Shown here: piece by piece, positions 18,348-26,486 of the stretch
Numbering within the stretch: position 1 is the first letter of the stretch
Layout of the letters: each line of letters starts with the position of its first letter
Assembly (NCBI RefSeq): GCF_907177275.1
Contig: NZ_CAJSLV010000002.1
Span: forward strand, 62,001 to 126,000
Direction: 5' to 3'
DNA: 64,000 bases
Source: Actinacidiphila cocklensis
GTDB taxonomy: Bacteria; Actinomycetota; Actinomycetes; Streptomycetales; Streptomycetaceae
Position numbers and translations under genes: made by a program
The notes under the pieces: model-generated
Databases searched by the model: none
What the model was told of the DNA's origin: nothing
What the model saw: only the letters and a program-made list of their open reading frames with translations

Positions 18348-19298
18348 GTGCGCCGGACGATCGGGCTCGGGCACACTGCGCGGGTGAACGCCGACTCAGC
18401 CAGGTCGCCGCAGGGGCGGGCCATCCGGCATGTCACGTCCCGGTCGCGCGGAGGCCCCGTCGACCCTGCCCTGCGGGTGACGCTGAACTTCCACCCGGAC
18501 CGCGTCGCGCGCGGCCGGCCGATCCTGCGGGCGCTGGCCGAGGACGGGGTCTACCTCCCGCAGTTCGTCACCGGCACGAGCAACGGCGGGTTGACCGCTC
18601 ACCCCGGCGGTGACCGGTGGCGCTGGGAGAGCAGGATCTTCGACGGCGCCTACGACGACGCGCCCGCGCACCAGCGGCCGGTCTACGGCGCGCTGGACTT
18701 CCGGCGCAAGCCGCTCGGCGGCGCACCGCGGTTCGGGTCCGCGCACTTCCGGCTGACCGCGCAGACCCTTGCCCGCACCACGTTCTGCTACCCGGACAGC
18801 GCGACCGAGCCGTCGGACTTCGGCGTCGCGGCCGGCATGTCGCTCATCGAGCTCGCCGAGGCCGACGAGCGGGACGCCCTCGACGACTACGTCGAGGCGC
18901 AGGTGCACGGACCGCTCGTGCTGGAACGCGACGTCGAGGCGCTGGTCCTGGACCCCGGCTACCGGGGAACGGCGGTGGAGGCCGCGGCCCGCCGCCTGCC
19001 GTGCCCGCTCGAATGGCACCCGGGACTCCGGCTCTCCGTCGACGAACTCCGGCGCCACCCGGACTACCGGGGACAGGAGTACGTCGACCTGGGAGCCGAG
19101 ATCGCCGTCGGCGGCCACCTCGACCCCCGGGTCGTCGGGGACGCCGCACGTACCGGGGCCTACGACCAGCAGGCGCTCAAGAAGGTGTGGCACTGCCTGG
19201 CGCGCTTCGGTTCGCCGCCGCTGTCCGTCGTCCGCGCGGGCGAGGCGGGCCGGACCGCCGCGACCGGCCACCGAACGGAAAGGGACCCCGTCCGATGA
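18348..19298 (+). CDS. DUF3626 domain protein
   Basis: A protein of up to 316 residues that resembles DUF3626 proteins of bacteria and some fungi. Indicative segments are LNFHPDR, FVTGTSNGGLTAHPGGDRW, RPVYGALDF, GSAHFRLTAQTLARTTFCYPD and EAQVHGPLVLERDVEALVLD. Function is unknown. The start is either GTG 18348 or GTG 18384 (VNADSARSP). The gene ends 4 bases into the start of the P-loop kinase gene, so the two are probably translated together. Confidence 0.72.
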   Translation: MRRTIGLGHTARVNADSARSPQGRAIRHVTSRSRGGPVDPALRVTLNFHPDRVARGRPILRALAEDGVYLPQFVTGTSNGGLTAHPGGDRWRWESRIFDGAYDDAPAHQRPVYGALDFRRKPLGGAPRFGSAHFRLTAQTLARTTFCYPDSATEPSDFGVAAGMSLIELAEADERDALDDYVEAQVHGPLVLERDVEALVLDPGYRGTAVEAAARRLPCPLEWHPGLRLSVDELRRHPDYRGQEYVDLGAEIAVGGHLDPRVVGDAARTGAYDQQALKKVWHCLARFGSPPLSVVRAGEAGRTAATGHRTERDPVR

Positions 19299-19909
19299 CC
19301 TCGCCGCCGTCCGGCCGCACCCCGCGGCACGAACCTCCCGCGCCTCCCGCGCCGGGCACCCGCCCTGCGGTCTACCTCCTCACCGGCATCCCCGCCGCCG
19401 GCAAGTCGACGATCGCGCAACTGCTGGCGCAGCGGCTCCCGCAGTCGGTGCACGTGCGGGGCGACCGGTTCCGGCGCATGGTGGTCAACGGCCGCGCCGA
19501 GATGACCGCCGACCCGACAGAAGAGGCCGTCCGGCAGCTCCGGTTGCGGCACCGGCTGACCGCGACCGTCGTCGACGGCTACTTCGACGCCGGATTCACC
19601 GTGGTCGCCCAGGACGTCATCCTCGGCGGGCACCTCGCCGAGATGATCGGCGACATCCGGAGCCGCCCCCTGCACGTGATCGCCCTCGCACCGCGGCCCT
19701 CGGCGGTCGCCGCACGCGACGCCGCCAGGGCCAAGACCGCGTACGCCGCCTGGGCGGTCGACCCCCTCGACCACGCCCTGCGGCAGGAGACACCCCGCGT
19801 CGGGCTGTGGCTCGACACCTCGGACCAGACCCCCGCGCAGACCGTGGACGAGTCCTCTCCCGTGCCCCGGAAGAGGCGGTACTGCGTGCTGCCGGGACCT
19901 GACCGGTGA
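19295..19909 (+). CDS. P-loop kinase / phosphotransferase-like protein
   Basis: A 204-residue AAA_33-type P-loop protein with Walker A TGIPAAGKST near residue 32 and the following HVRGDRFRRMVVNGR, which resembles small-molecule kinases such as chloramphenicol 3-O-phosphotransferase and gluconate-kinase relatives. The substrate is unknown. GGAAAGGG upstream supports the ATG at 19295, which overlaps the DUF3626 stop. The pairing suggests linked roles. Confidence 0.7.
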   Translation: MTSPPSGRTPRHEPPAPPAPGTRPAVYLLTGIPAAGKSTIAQLLAQRLPQSVHVRGDRFRRMVVNGRAEMTADPTEEAVRQLRLRHRLTATVVDGYFDAGFTVVAQDVILGGHLAEMIGDIRSRPLHVIALAPRPSAVAARDAARAKTAYAAWAVDPLDHALRQETPRVGLWLDTSDQTPAQTVDESSPVPRKRRYCVLPGPDR

Positions 19910-19927
19910 TCCGGGTCCGGGCAGCAC
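19886..19927. terminator. Bidirectional terminator-like hairpin
   Basis: Arms 19886-19899 and 19914-19927 pair over 14 bases with one mismatch. It lies across the end of the P-loop kinase gene and in front of the convergent SnoaL-like gene end. Confidence 0.5.
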
Positions 19928-19939
19928 GCGGCCGCGGTG

Positions 19940-20356
19940 TCAGCGGGCGGGCACGGCGGCGGGGGAGTTGTGGTAGGCGGCGACCAGCCACCTGCCGTCC
20001 CGCCGGGTCAGGACCCAGGTCGCGATCGAGGACCGGTCGGCCGGCACCTCGGGCTCGCCCGGGAAGAGGACGGCCGTCTCGCTGACCACGACGGCGGCGT
20101 CGTCGCCCGGGAAGCGGACGTCCAGCACCTTGTTGCTGGTGGTCGAACCCTTCAGGAAGCTGCTGAAGCCGGCCTGCATGCTCTGCCGGATCTCCTCGCG
20201 GGAGGCCCGGTAGGACCCGGGCAGGATCGCGCTGGAGTCCTCGGTGTAGTCGGCCACGAACGCGTCGGCGTCGTGGGCGTCCCATGCGTCGTAGACACCC
20301 TTGAGCACCTGGAGGACGGCGCTCTCGTCGGCTGTCCTGGTCTGGTCGGCAGTCAC
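19940..20356 (-). CDS. SnoaL-like / SgcJ-EcaC family protein
   Basis: An NTF2-fold protein of 138 residues, of the SgcJ/EcaC type: VLQVLKGVYDAWDAHDADAFVADYTEDSSAILPG at the start and WVLTRRDGRWLVAAYHNSP near the end. The GTG at 20356 has GAGGAAA upstream. Such proteins bind small molecules, and some are enzymes in natural product pathways, but no specific role is visible. It reads leftward, downstream of a sigma factor gene on the same strand with 118 bases between. Confidence 0.78.
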   Translation of the reverse strand: MTADQTRTADESAVLQVLKGVYDAWDAHDADAFVADYTEDSSAILPGSYRASREEIRQSMQAGFSSFLKGSTTSNKVLDVRFPGDDAAVVVSETAVLFPGEPEVPADRSSIATWVLTRRDGRWLVAAYHNSPAAVPAR

Positions 20357-20474
20357 GGTTTTCCTCGTTCGGTCGTCACCCTGCGGGTCGTCGCCTGATG
20401 CGACGCACCGGGAGCCGCGGGCGGCTCCACGGGTACATACCGGCGGCGCGGCCGGAACTCATCGCGCACGTTCG

Positions 20475-21431
20475 TCAGATCTCGATCGCGGGGGCCAGGC
20501 CGAACGACGCGAACACCTCGGCGTCCCGGAACACGGTGTTCCTGCTGATCCCGGCGGCGGTGACGGTGAACACCTGGAGCGTGTGCAGCTCGAACGCGCC
20601 GCTGTCACCGAGGTTGTACGCGGCGAAGCCCGGCTGGCCGTTCGCCGCGACCGGCACCAGACGCCACCGGGTGCCGGCCTTGGCGAAGACCCAGCCCATG
20701 AACCGGCCGTAGTCGTCGCGGCCGGTGAACCAGTTGAGCACCGGGGGCATCTCCATGAGGACGTCCTCGGACAGGAGCCGCTTGAGCCCCTCGATGTCGG
20801 CGTGCTCGAACGCCTTCATGTAGCGCTCGACGCAGGCCCGCTGCTCCGCCTGCGAGGGCTCGGCGACCTGGTCCTCCAGGACGCCCGCCTGGCGCAGCCG
20901 TACGCGTGCCCGCTGCAGCGAGCTGGTGACCGACGCGGTCGACGTGTCGAGGATCTGCGCGGCCTCGGCGGCGGAGAAGGCGAGCACCTCGCACAGGATC
21001 AGCGCGGCGCGCTGGCGCGCGGAGAGGAGCTGGAGCGCGGCGACGAAGGCCAGCCGCAGGCTGCCGCGGTCGACGGCCGCCCCGGCGGACTGGCCGAGGT
21101 GCAGCAGCGCGTCGGGCATCGGCTGCAGCCAGGTGGCCTCTCCCCCGTGGACCAGGGGGTCCAGCGGCGGCCGGTCGGCGACCGTTCCCGACGGCAGCGG
21201 CCGGCGGCTCCGGGTCTCCAGCGCGGTCAGGCAGGCGTTGGTCGCGATCCGGTACAGCCAGGTCCGCAGCGAGCTGCGGGCCGGGTCGTAGCGGTCCCGC
21301 GCCCGCCAGGCCCGCAGGCAGGTCTCCTGGACCAGGTCCTCGGCGTCGTGCACCGAGCCGAGGAAGCGGTAGCAGTGGGCCAGCAGTTCCGGCCGGTACT
21401 GCTCGATCCGAGCCTCGAAGTCCTCTGCCAC
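20475..21431 (-). CDS. ECF sigma factor with SnoaL-like C-terminal domain
   Basis: A sigma-70 family factor of 318 residues. Region 2 covers about residues 8-75 (YRPELLAHCYRFLGSVHDAED, AWRARDRYD), region 4 about 135-190 (LSARQRAALILCEVLAFSAAEAAQI), and residues about 200-318 form an NTF2/SnoaL-like domain of the type found in the SigJ/SigG-like ECF groups. The start is GTG at 21431. The SnoaL-like tail is thought to regulate activity in cis, so no anti-sigma is expected; none is encoded nearby. Confidence 0.87.
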   Translation of the reverse strand: MAEDFEARIEQYRPELLAHCYRFLGSVHDAEDLVQETCLRAWRARDRYDPARSSLRTWLYRIATNACLTALETRSRRPLPSGTVADRPPLDPLVHGGEATWLQPMPDALLHLGQSAGAAVDRGSLRLAFVAALQLLSARQRAALILCEVLAFSAAEAAQILDTSTASVTSSLQRARVRLRQAGVLEDQVAEPSQAEQRACVERYMKAFEHADIEGLKRLLSEDVLMEMPPVLNWFTGRDDYGRFMGWVFAKAGTRWRLVPVAANGQPGFAAYNLGDSGAFELHTLQVFTVTAAGISRNTVFRDAEVFASFGLAPAIEI

Positions 21432-21600
21432 GGTCGTTGCCCCCGACGCCTGCTCGTGCTCCCCGTGCCGGGGACCTTAGCCCAGATCTGCGTCAGGACG
21501 CAGGCGCAGAACCGCCACCTGCGCTCTTGCACGAGCGCGCCGGGACGTAAGCACCGTGGAAGCATCCGCGTTCGAGACCGCGTGCGCCCACCGATCAGCC

Positions 21601-21623
21601 GGCCTCCCCCCGCGGGGAGGGCC
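21601..21623. terminator. GC-rich stem-loop after the siderophore operon
   Basis: CCCC-rich and GGGG-rich arms pair with one bulge in the 239-base gap between the decarboxylase stop (21671) and the sigma factor gene start. The gap also has short inverted repeats near 21489-21504. It is a weak terminator candidate for the leftward siderophore operon. Confidence 0.35.
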
Positions 21624-21670
21624 GCTGGTCCTCGGCCCGCACCCCTCCGACGCCGAAAGGGCCTCACCCA

Positions 21671-22912
21671 TCACGGCCCGCTGCCTGGGCCGTCGAGGAA
21701 GTGGACGGCCGGGTGCGGGTGCATCAGGAAGTCGTGGTGCGAGATGTTCCACGCGTAGGCGCCGGCCAGCGCGAAGGCGACGCGGTCCCCGGCGCGCAGG
21801 CCCGCGACCGGCACGTCCCGGGCCAGCACGTCCTTGGGCGTGCACAGCTGGCCCACGAACGTCACAGGCCCGGGGCCGCCTTCGGGCCGCGGCCAGGGAT
21901 GGGGCCAGGACGCCACCGGGAGCACCGCGCAGGGCTGGTCGTGGCCGCGGGTCGCGGGCGTGCGCAGATGGTGGGTTCCGCCGCGGACGACGGCGAACTG
22001 CGCGCCGCGGCTGTGCTTGACGTCCAGCACTTCGGTGACGTACCAGCCGCAGTACGCGGTCAGCGCGCGCCCCGGCTCGACCCGCAGCACGAGACCGGGG
22101 TGCCGGGCGGCGATGCGGGCCAGGACCGCGCCGTATGCGGCCCAGTCGAATCGCGCGCCCGGGTCGCCGTAGTCGACCCGCATGCCGCCGCCGAGGTTCA
22201 GCTCTCCGAGGGCGATCCCGTGCCGCCGGGCCAGGGCGTCCGCCGCCGCGGCCACCGCCTCGGCGACGGCGGCCAGTTCGGGCGCGGCCAGGCCGCTGGC
22301 CAGGTGGGCGTGCAGGCCGGTCAGCTCCAGCCGCGGGTGCGAGCCGTCGGTGAGCATCCGTATGGCGGCGTCCGTGTCGCCGGGGTCCATCCCGAACGGC
22401 GAGGGGCCGCCGCCCATGGCCAGCGCGCCCGACGCCAGCAGGCCCTCGGGGACGGCCGGGTTGAACCGCAGCAGCACGCGCACCGGCCCGCTCGCCCCGG
22501 GCCGCCGGGCCGACAGGTGCGCCAGGACGCGCAGTTCGTGCGGGCTCTCCACGTGGAAGCGGCCGACCCCGCGGTCGAGGGCCGCCCCGATCTCCGCAGG
22601 CGTCTTCCCCGGCCCGCCGAACGCCAGCGGGTGCGCGGGCAACGCCGCGGCCACGTGGGCGACTTCGCCGCCGGAGGCGACCTCGAAGCCGTCGGCGTAC
22701 GGCGCCAGGGCGGCAAGCACCCGCGGCTCGGGGTTGGCCTTCGCCGCGTAGTACAGCTCCACTCGCGGCGGCAGCGCCGCCCGGACGGCCGCGGCATGGG
22801 CCGCAAGCCCCGTCAGGTCGTAGACGTAGGCGGGCAGGTCGCCGGCCGGGAGGCCGTCGAGCGCCGCCCGTACGCGCGGTTCCGGTGCGGTGAGCACCCG
22901 GGGCTCGGTCAC
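21671..22912 (-). CDS. PLP-dependent decarboxylase (LysA/SbnH-like) of a siderophore pathway
   Basis: Fold type III PLP decarboxylase of 413 residues. Visible motifs are YYAAKANPEPRVL (PLP lysine near residue 50), the glycine-rich LNLGGGMRVDYGD and the active-site Cys segment VGQLCTPKDVLARD. In staphyloferrin B synthesis the related SbnH decarboxylates a citryl-diaminopropionate intermediate; ornithine or diaminopimelate decarboxylase activity is an alternative. The GTG start overlaps the stop of the upstream IucA/IucC gene (GTGA). It is last in a four-gene operon, which argues for a biosynthetic rather than housekeeping role. Confidence 0.85.
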   Translation of the reverse strand: MTEPRVLTAPEPRVRAALDGLPAGDLPAYVYDLTGLAAHAAAVRAALPPRVELYYAAKANPEPRVLAALAPYADGFEVASGGEVAHVAAALPAHPLAFGGPGKTPAEIGAALDRGVGRFHVESPHELRVLAHLSARRPGASGPVRVLLRFNPAVPEGLLASGALAMGGGPSPFGMDPGDTDAAIRMLTDGSHPRLELTGLHAHLASGLAAPELAAVAEAVAAAADALARRHGIALGELNLGGGMRVDYGDPGARFDWAAYGAVLARIAARHPGLVLRVEPGRALTAYCGWYVTEVLDVKHSRGAQFAVVRGGTHHLRTPATRGHDQPCAVLPVASWPHPWPRPEGGPGPVTFVGQLCTPKDVLARDVPVAGLRAGDRVAFALAGAYAWNISHHDFLMHPHPAVHFLDGPGSGP

Positions 22913-24657
22913 CACGCGGCCCCGGCCGCACCGTCGGCCGCCGCGCCCTGCGGCCCGGCGGGCGCCAGCGGCGAGGGCAGGCGCACGTAGGCCGCCTGGC
23001 TGTCGGCCGCCCGCCGCCAGCGGGTGAGCAGATTGGCCTTGGCCGGCAGCGCCTCGCCCGCGAGCAGTGCCGCGATCCGCGGGTGGCGGCCGTGCCGGGC
23101 GCCGTACGCGGCCAGGGTCCGGCGCACCGCGGACCACAGCTCCGGCTCGACGCCCGGGCTCACGTCGGCGAGCGCGGCCAGCATGTCGCCGATGTTGTTG
23201 ACGAACAGGCAGTACGCCAGCCGCGTCCAGCCCTGCTCGCTGTCGTAGGTGAGCGGCTCCGCGACCTGCCGCGGCAGCGTGTCGAGCGCCTCCGCGTGGT
23301 GGTCGCGCAGCAGCTTGGTGCCCTCCAGGTCCCGGAAGAGGACCCCGGCCGGCATCCCGTCGCCGCCGACGCAGACCAGGACGTTCTGCAGGTGGGGTTC
23401 GAGCACGACGCCGTGGTCGGCCCAGGCGGCCAGCACCGGCGGCACGAGCAGCCCGAGGTACGCCTGCCACCAGTGCAGGACCGCGGCCGGGCCCGCGTCG
23501 CGCGGCAGCAGCCGGCTGATGTGCGCGGGCCCGGTCGGGTACTCGTCGGCCACGGCCGCGGCCAGCAGCGCGGTGGCGCCCGGCGGTGTCCGGCCCGCAA
23601 GGCCCTCCCGGACGATCACCCCGAAGCCCTCCAGCAGGTCCGGGTCCGGCGTGCCGTCGGTGCCCGGCAGGGCCACGCTGCGGAAGGCCGGCTCGCGCAG
23701 GATCGCGTGGCCGGGGAAGCGCGCCGTCAGATCGGCGGCCACCGGCTCCAGCAGCCTGGTCAGGGCGACCGCGCCCTGCAGCTCGTAAACGGCGTTCTTG
23801 CGCAGGCAGTTGGTGATCCGGACGTTCAGGCTGAACTTCAGGAAGCTGTCACCGTCATAGAGGGTCCGCACCGACGCGGTGGCCGCGAACCGCGTGCCGG
23901 TGACGCCGAGGTCGCGGACGTCACCGCGCTGCAGGGCGGTGCGCAGCACCGGGTGCCGGTGCAGCAGCTCGTACTGCCACGGGTGCACGGGCAGCAGCCG
24001 GTAACCTGCGGGGGCCTGGCCCAGCGCGTCCAGTGGCGCGGTCCCGCCCGGCTCCGCCCGCTCCTCGGCGACCAGCGCCTCGCGGACGGCGAGCAGGCGT
24101 ACGGGGAAGACCGCGCCGGTCTCGGGCGCGTACGCCTCCCAGGCGCCGCTGTCCGTGCCGGCCTCGCGGGCCTTGGGGGCGGGGTGGAAGCGGTGGCCGA
24201 AGACCAGGGACCGCTCCGAGGCCAGATAGCGGCTGCGCGGGTCGGGGCCTCCCGCGGGCCTCGGCAGGGCGAGGGCGGCGGCGACGGCGTCGTGGCTGGC
24301 GGCGACCTGGCCGGGGAACTCGTCGTTGGACACCCCCGTGTGCGCCGTGAGCGCGGCGTGCGTGTGCCCGGCCAGCGCCTCCCAGCTGATCGGCGTCCAG
24401 CGGCCTGCCGCGTACCGGCAGACGGGACCGGCGAAGCGGTGCGCCCCCAGGGCGGAGACCCGCCGCACCGCCACCCGCAGCCATGTCCCGTCAGGGGGCA
24501 GCCGCAGCACCAGGTGGCCGCTGCTGAGCGCGGCCCATCGCCGCGGGGCGGCCACCTCGCGCAGCAGGCAGTTGAGGAGGGTGTGGGACACCGCGTCGCC
24601 CGGCGAGGGCAGCCCGCGGCCGCCGGCCGTGGCCGGCGGTACGTACGCCGTGGTCAT
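22909..24657 (-). CDS. IucA/IucC family siderophore synthetase 1
   Basis: NRPS-independent siderophore synthetase of 582 residues that should activate a carboxylate (often citrate) with ATP and join it to an amine or alcohol. Typical motifs are LPVHPWQYE, the catalytic-loop segment KFSLNVRITNCLRKN and LEPHLQNVLV, with a FhuF-like C-terminal region. The ATG at 24657 overlaps the stop of synthetase 2. It is the more canonical of the two. The subgroup (A, B or C) is not decided here. Confidence 0.9.
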   Translation of the reverse strand: MTTAYVPPATAGGRGLPSPGDAVSHTLLNCLLREVAAPRRWAALSSGHLVLRLPPDGTWLRVAVRRVSALGAHRFAGPVCRYAAGRWTPISWEALAGHTHAALTAHTGVSNDEFPGQVAASHDAVAAALALPRPAGGPDPRSRYLASERSLVFGHRFHPAPKAREAGTDSGAWEAYAPETGAVFPVRLLAVREALVAEERAEPGGTAPLDALGQAPAGYRLLPVHPWQYELLHRHPVLRTALQRGDVRDLGVTGTRFAATASVRTLYDGDSFLKFSLNVRITNCLRKNAVYELQGAVALTRLLEPVAADLTARFPGHAILREPAFRSVALPGTDGTPDPDLLEGFGVIVREGLAGRTPPGATALLAAAVADEYPTGPAHISRLLPRDAGPAAVLHWWQAYLGLLVPPVLAAWADHGVVLEPHLQNVLVCVGGDGMPAGVLFRDLEGTKLLRDHHAEALDTLPRQVAEPLTYDSEQGWTRLAYCLFVNNIGDMLAALADVSPGVEPELWSAVRRTLAAYGARHGRHPRIAALLAGEALPAKANLLTRWRRAADSQAAYVRLPSPLAPAGPQGAAADGAAGAAW

Positions 24658-26486
24658 CGGGGCTCGCGCAGAAGGTAGTTGGGCCCGGTGGTGTAGTACT
24701 TGTTGATGTCGGAGGCACCGGAGCGCCGCTTGCTGAGCAGCGTGCCCGCGGTCACCATCGCCTTGACCGGCAGCCGGTCGGCGTCGAGCACCGCGCTCCG
24801 CAGCACCTCCGCAGGGCCGGGGGCCGTCAGCGCCAGCCGCGCCACCGCCCCGGCCAGGCGGTCGCGGACCAGGCCCAGCAGGTCGGGCAGCGGGGCGCGG
24901 CCGGGCCCGGACAGGGCGAGCGCCAGGGCGCCCGCGCACAGGTGCACGGTGATGGTCGTGAACAGCGCCACCAGCGGGGCGTCGTCCTCCACCGTGATCC
25001 GCGGGTCGTCGAAGTCCGCAGGGCCTGGCGCGCCGGGTCCGAGGGCGGCGGCGAGCCGGTGCCGGTGGAGCCGCAGCCCGTCGTCGTCCTTGAAGAGCAG
25101 CCGGACCCGGGTGGCGCCGCCGTGCTCGTCCAGCACCAGCGAGAGGTTCTGCTGGTGGGACTCCAGCGCTATGCCGTAACCGAACAGCGTGACCTGCCAG
25201 TCCAGCAGCAGGGTCAGCACGGCGTCCAGCAGCGCCACCGGATCGCCGCCGGTGTAACGGCCGGCGAGGTGGTCGGCGACCGGGCGGCCGTCCGGCGCGG
25301 GCGCGGGCAGCGCCGCCAGCGGCAGGACGGTGCAGCCGTCGAGGCCGGCCGGGTGCCGCCGCACCAGCACGGCCAGCAGCTCGTGCCCCGCGTGCATCCA
25401 GCGGGTCTCGTCGCAGTGCAGCACCCGGCTCCGGAAGCGCGGCTCGCGGGCGACGACGGCCTCCAGCACGCGCTGCCCGGCGGCGCCGTCCACGAGCGTT
25501 CCCGGCTTGATCGTGCGGCGGTTGAGCAGCCCCAGCGTGGAGGTGGCCAGCGGCAGCTTCAGATGGACGCCGGGATGGTCGCTCAGCGCCACCGTACGGG
25601 TGGACAGGGTCGGCTCCGCGGTCAGGAAGGGCCGCTCGGCGAGCACCGCGCCGCCGGCAGGACCCGCGGCCCGCAGCAGCTCCCGCAGCGGCCCGGCGGC
25701 GGTCAGCGGGTGGACGGGCAGGGCGACATGGCCGCCGTCGAGCCCGGCGTGCCCGAGGTCGGAGGGCACCGGCCAGAAGCCGGTGAGCGGACCGTCCCCC
25801 GCCGGGCGGACCGTGACCCGGGCGCGGGGCACGAGCAGCCAGCGCAGCGGGAAGGACGGTGCGAACTCCGGTGCGTGGCCGAGCAGCTGGTCCGCGGTCA
25901 GGCCGCTGCGGGCGGCGCCGGTCGGGTGGAGCGGGTGCCCGCGGCGGGCGGCGAGCGAGTCGAACGCCAGGGCGGCGGCCAGGCCCTGCCACCGGGCGGG
26001 AGCCGGGCCGTGGCGGGCGGTCAGCCGCTCGTGCGTCTCCTCCCGGGTGGCCGCCTGGAGCCGCAGCGAGGCGAGCGCGTCGTCGTACTCCGCGGCGAAG
26101 GCGGCGAAGCCGGGCGCGTCCTCGGGCGCGGCGAACCCCGCCAGGGCGGCGAGCGCCTCCGCGCCGCCCCGCAGCTCCCGGCCGGGGCGCCCGCGGCCCC
26201 CGGAGGCGGGCGGCTCGGCGCGCAGCAGGGGCAGCCGGGCGGCGTACTCGCACTGGAAGCCGTCGTCGCGGACCGGCAGGAGGAGGTCCTCCGGGCAGCG
26301 GCCGGTGGCGCTCAGCCGGAGCCAGCGCCCGTCCGGGCGGTCCTCGGCGGTGCTGCGGGTGCGCAGCCCGCAGACGTCCTCGCGCAGCAGGGTGCTCAGC
26401 ACCCGGAGCAGCAGGGCGGTTTCGACCGCGTCGGGCACGGTGCCGTGAGCCGCGGCGTCCGCGCCTCGGGGAGCGGCCGCCGTCAC
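24654..26486 (-). CDS. IucA/IucC family siderophore synthetase 2
   Basis: Second NIS synthetase, 610 residues and more divergent. The HP motif appears as LPVHPLTAAG, the ATP-binding segment as LKLPLATSTLGLLNRRTIK, and ESHQQNLSLVLDEH and ALFTTITVHL follow. The C-terminus ends with INKYYTTGPNYLL. The GTG start at 26486 overlaps the ATP-grasp stop (GTGA). Two synthetases in tandem fit two condensations on one carboxylate scaffold, as in staphyloferrin and achromobactin pathways. Confidence 0.87.
   Translation of the reverse strand: MTAAAPRGADAAAHGTVPDAVETALLLRVLSTLLREDVCGLRTRSTAEDRPDGRWLRLSATGRCPEDLLLPVRDDGFQCEYAARLPLLRAEPPASGGRGRPGRELRGGAEALAALAGFAAPEDAPGFAAFAAEYDDALASLRLQAATREETHERLTARHGPAPARWQGLAAALAFDSLAARRGHPLHPTGAARSGLTADQLLGHAPEFAPSFPLRWLLVPRARVTVRPAGDGPLTGFWPVPSDLGHAGLDGGHVALPVHPLTAAGPLRELLRAAGPAGGAVLAERPFLTAEPTLSTRTVALSDHPGVHLKLPLATSTLGLLNRRTIKPGTLVDGAAGQRVLEAVVAREPRFRSRVLHCDETRWMHAGHELLAVLVRRHPAGLDGCTVLPLAALPAPAPDGRPVADHLAGRYTGGDPVALLDAVLTLLLDWQVTLFGYGIALESHQQNLSLVLDEHGGATRVRLLFKDDDGLRLHRHRLAAALGPGAPGPADFDDPRITVEDDAPLVALFTTITVHLCAGALALALSGPGRAPLPDLLGLVRDRLAGAVARLALTAPGPAEVLRSAVLDADRLPVKAMVTAGTLLSKRRSGASDINKYYTTGPNYLLREPR

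Noticed and set aside
15794-18436. 880-codon minus-strand frame across three plus-strand genes
   Set aside because: It spans DUF4331, VOC and coiled-coil genes that have their own ribosome binding sites and domains; the translation shows no family.
19940-20356. SnoaL-like gene as part of a polyketide pathway
   Set aside because: There is no polyketide gene nearby; the closest relation is the sigma factor with a similar C-terminal domain.
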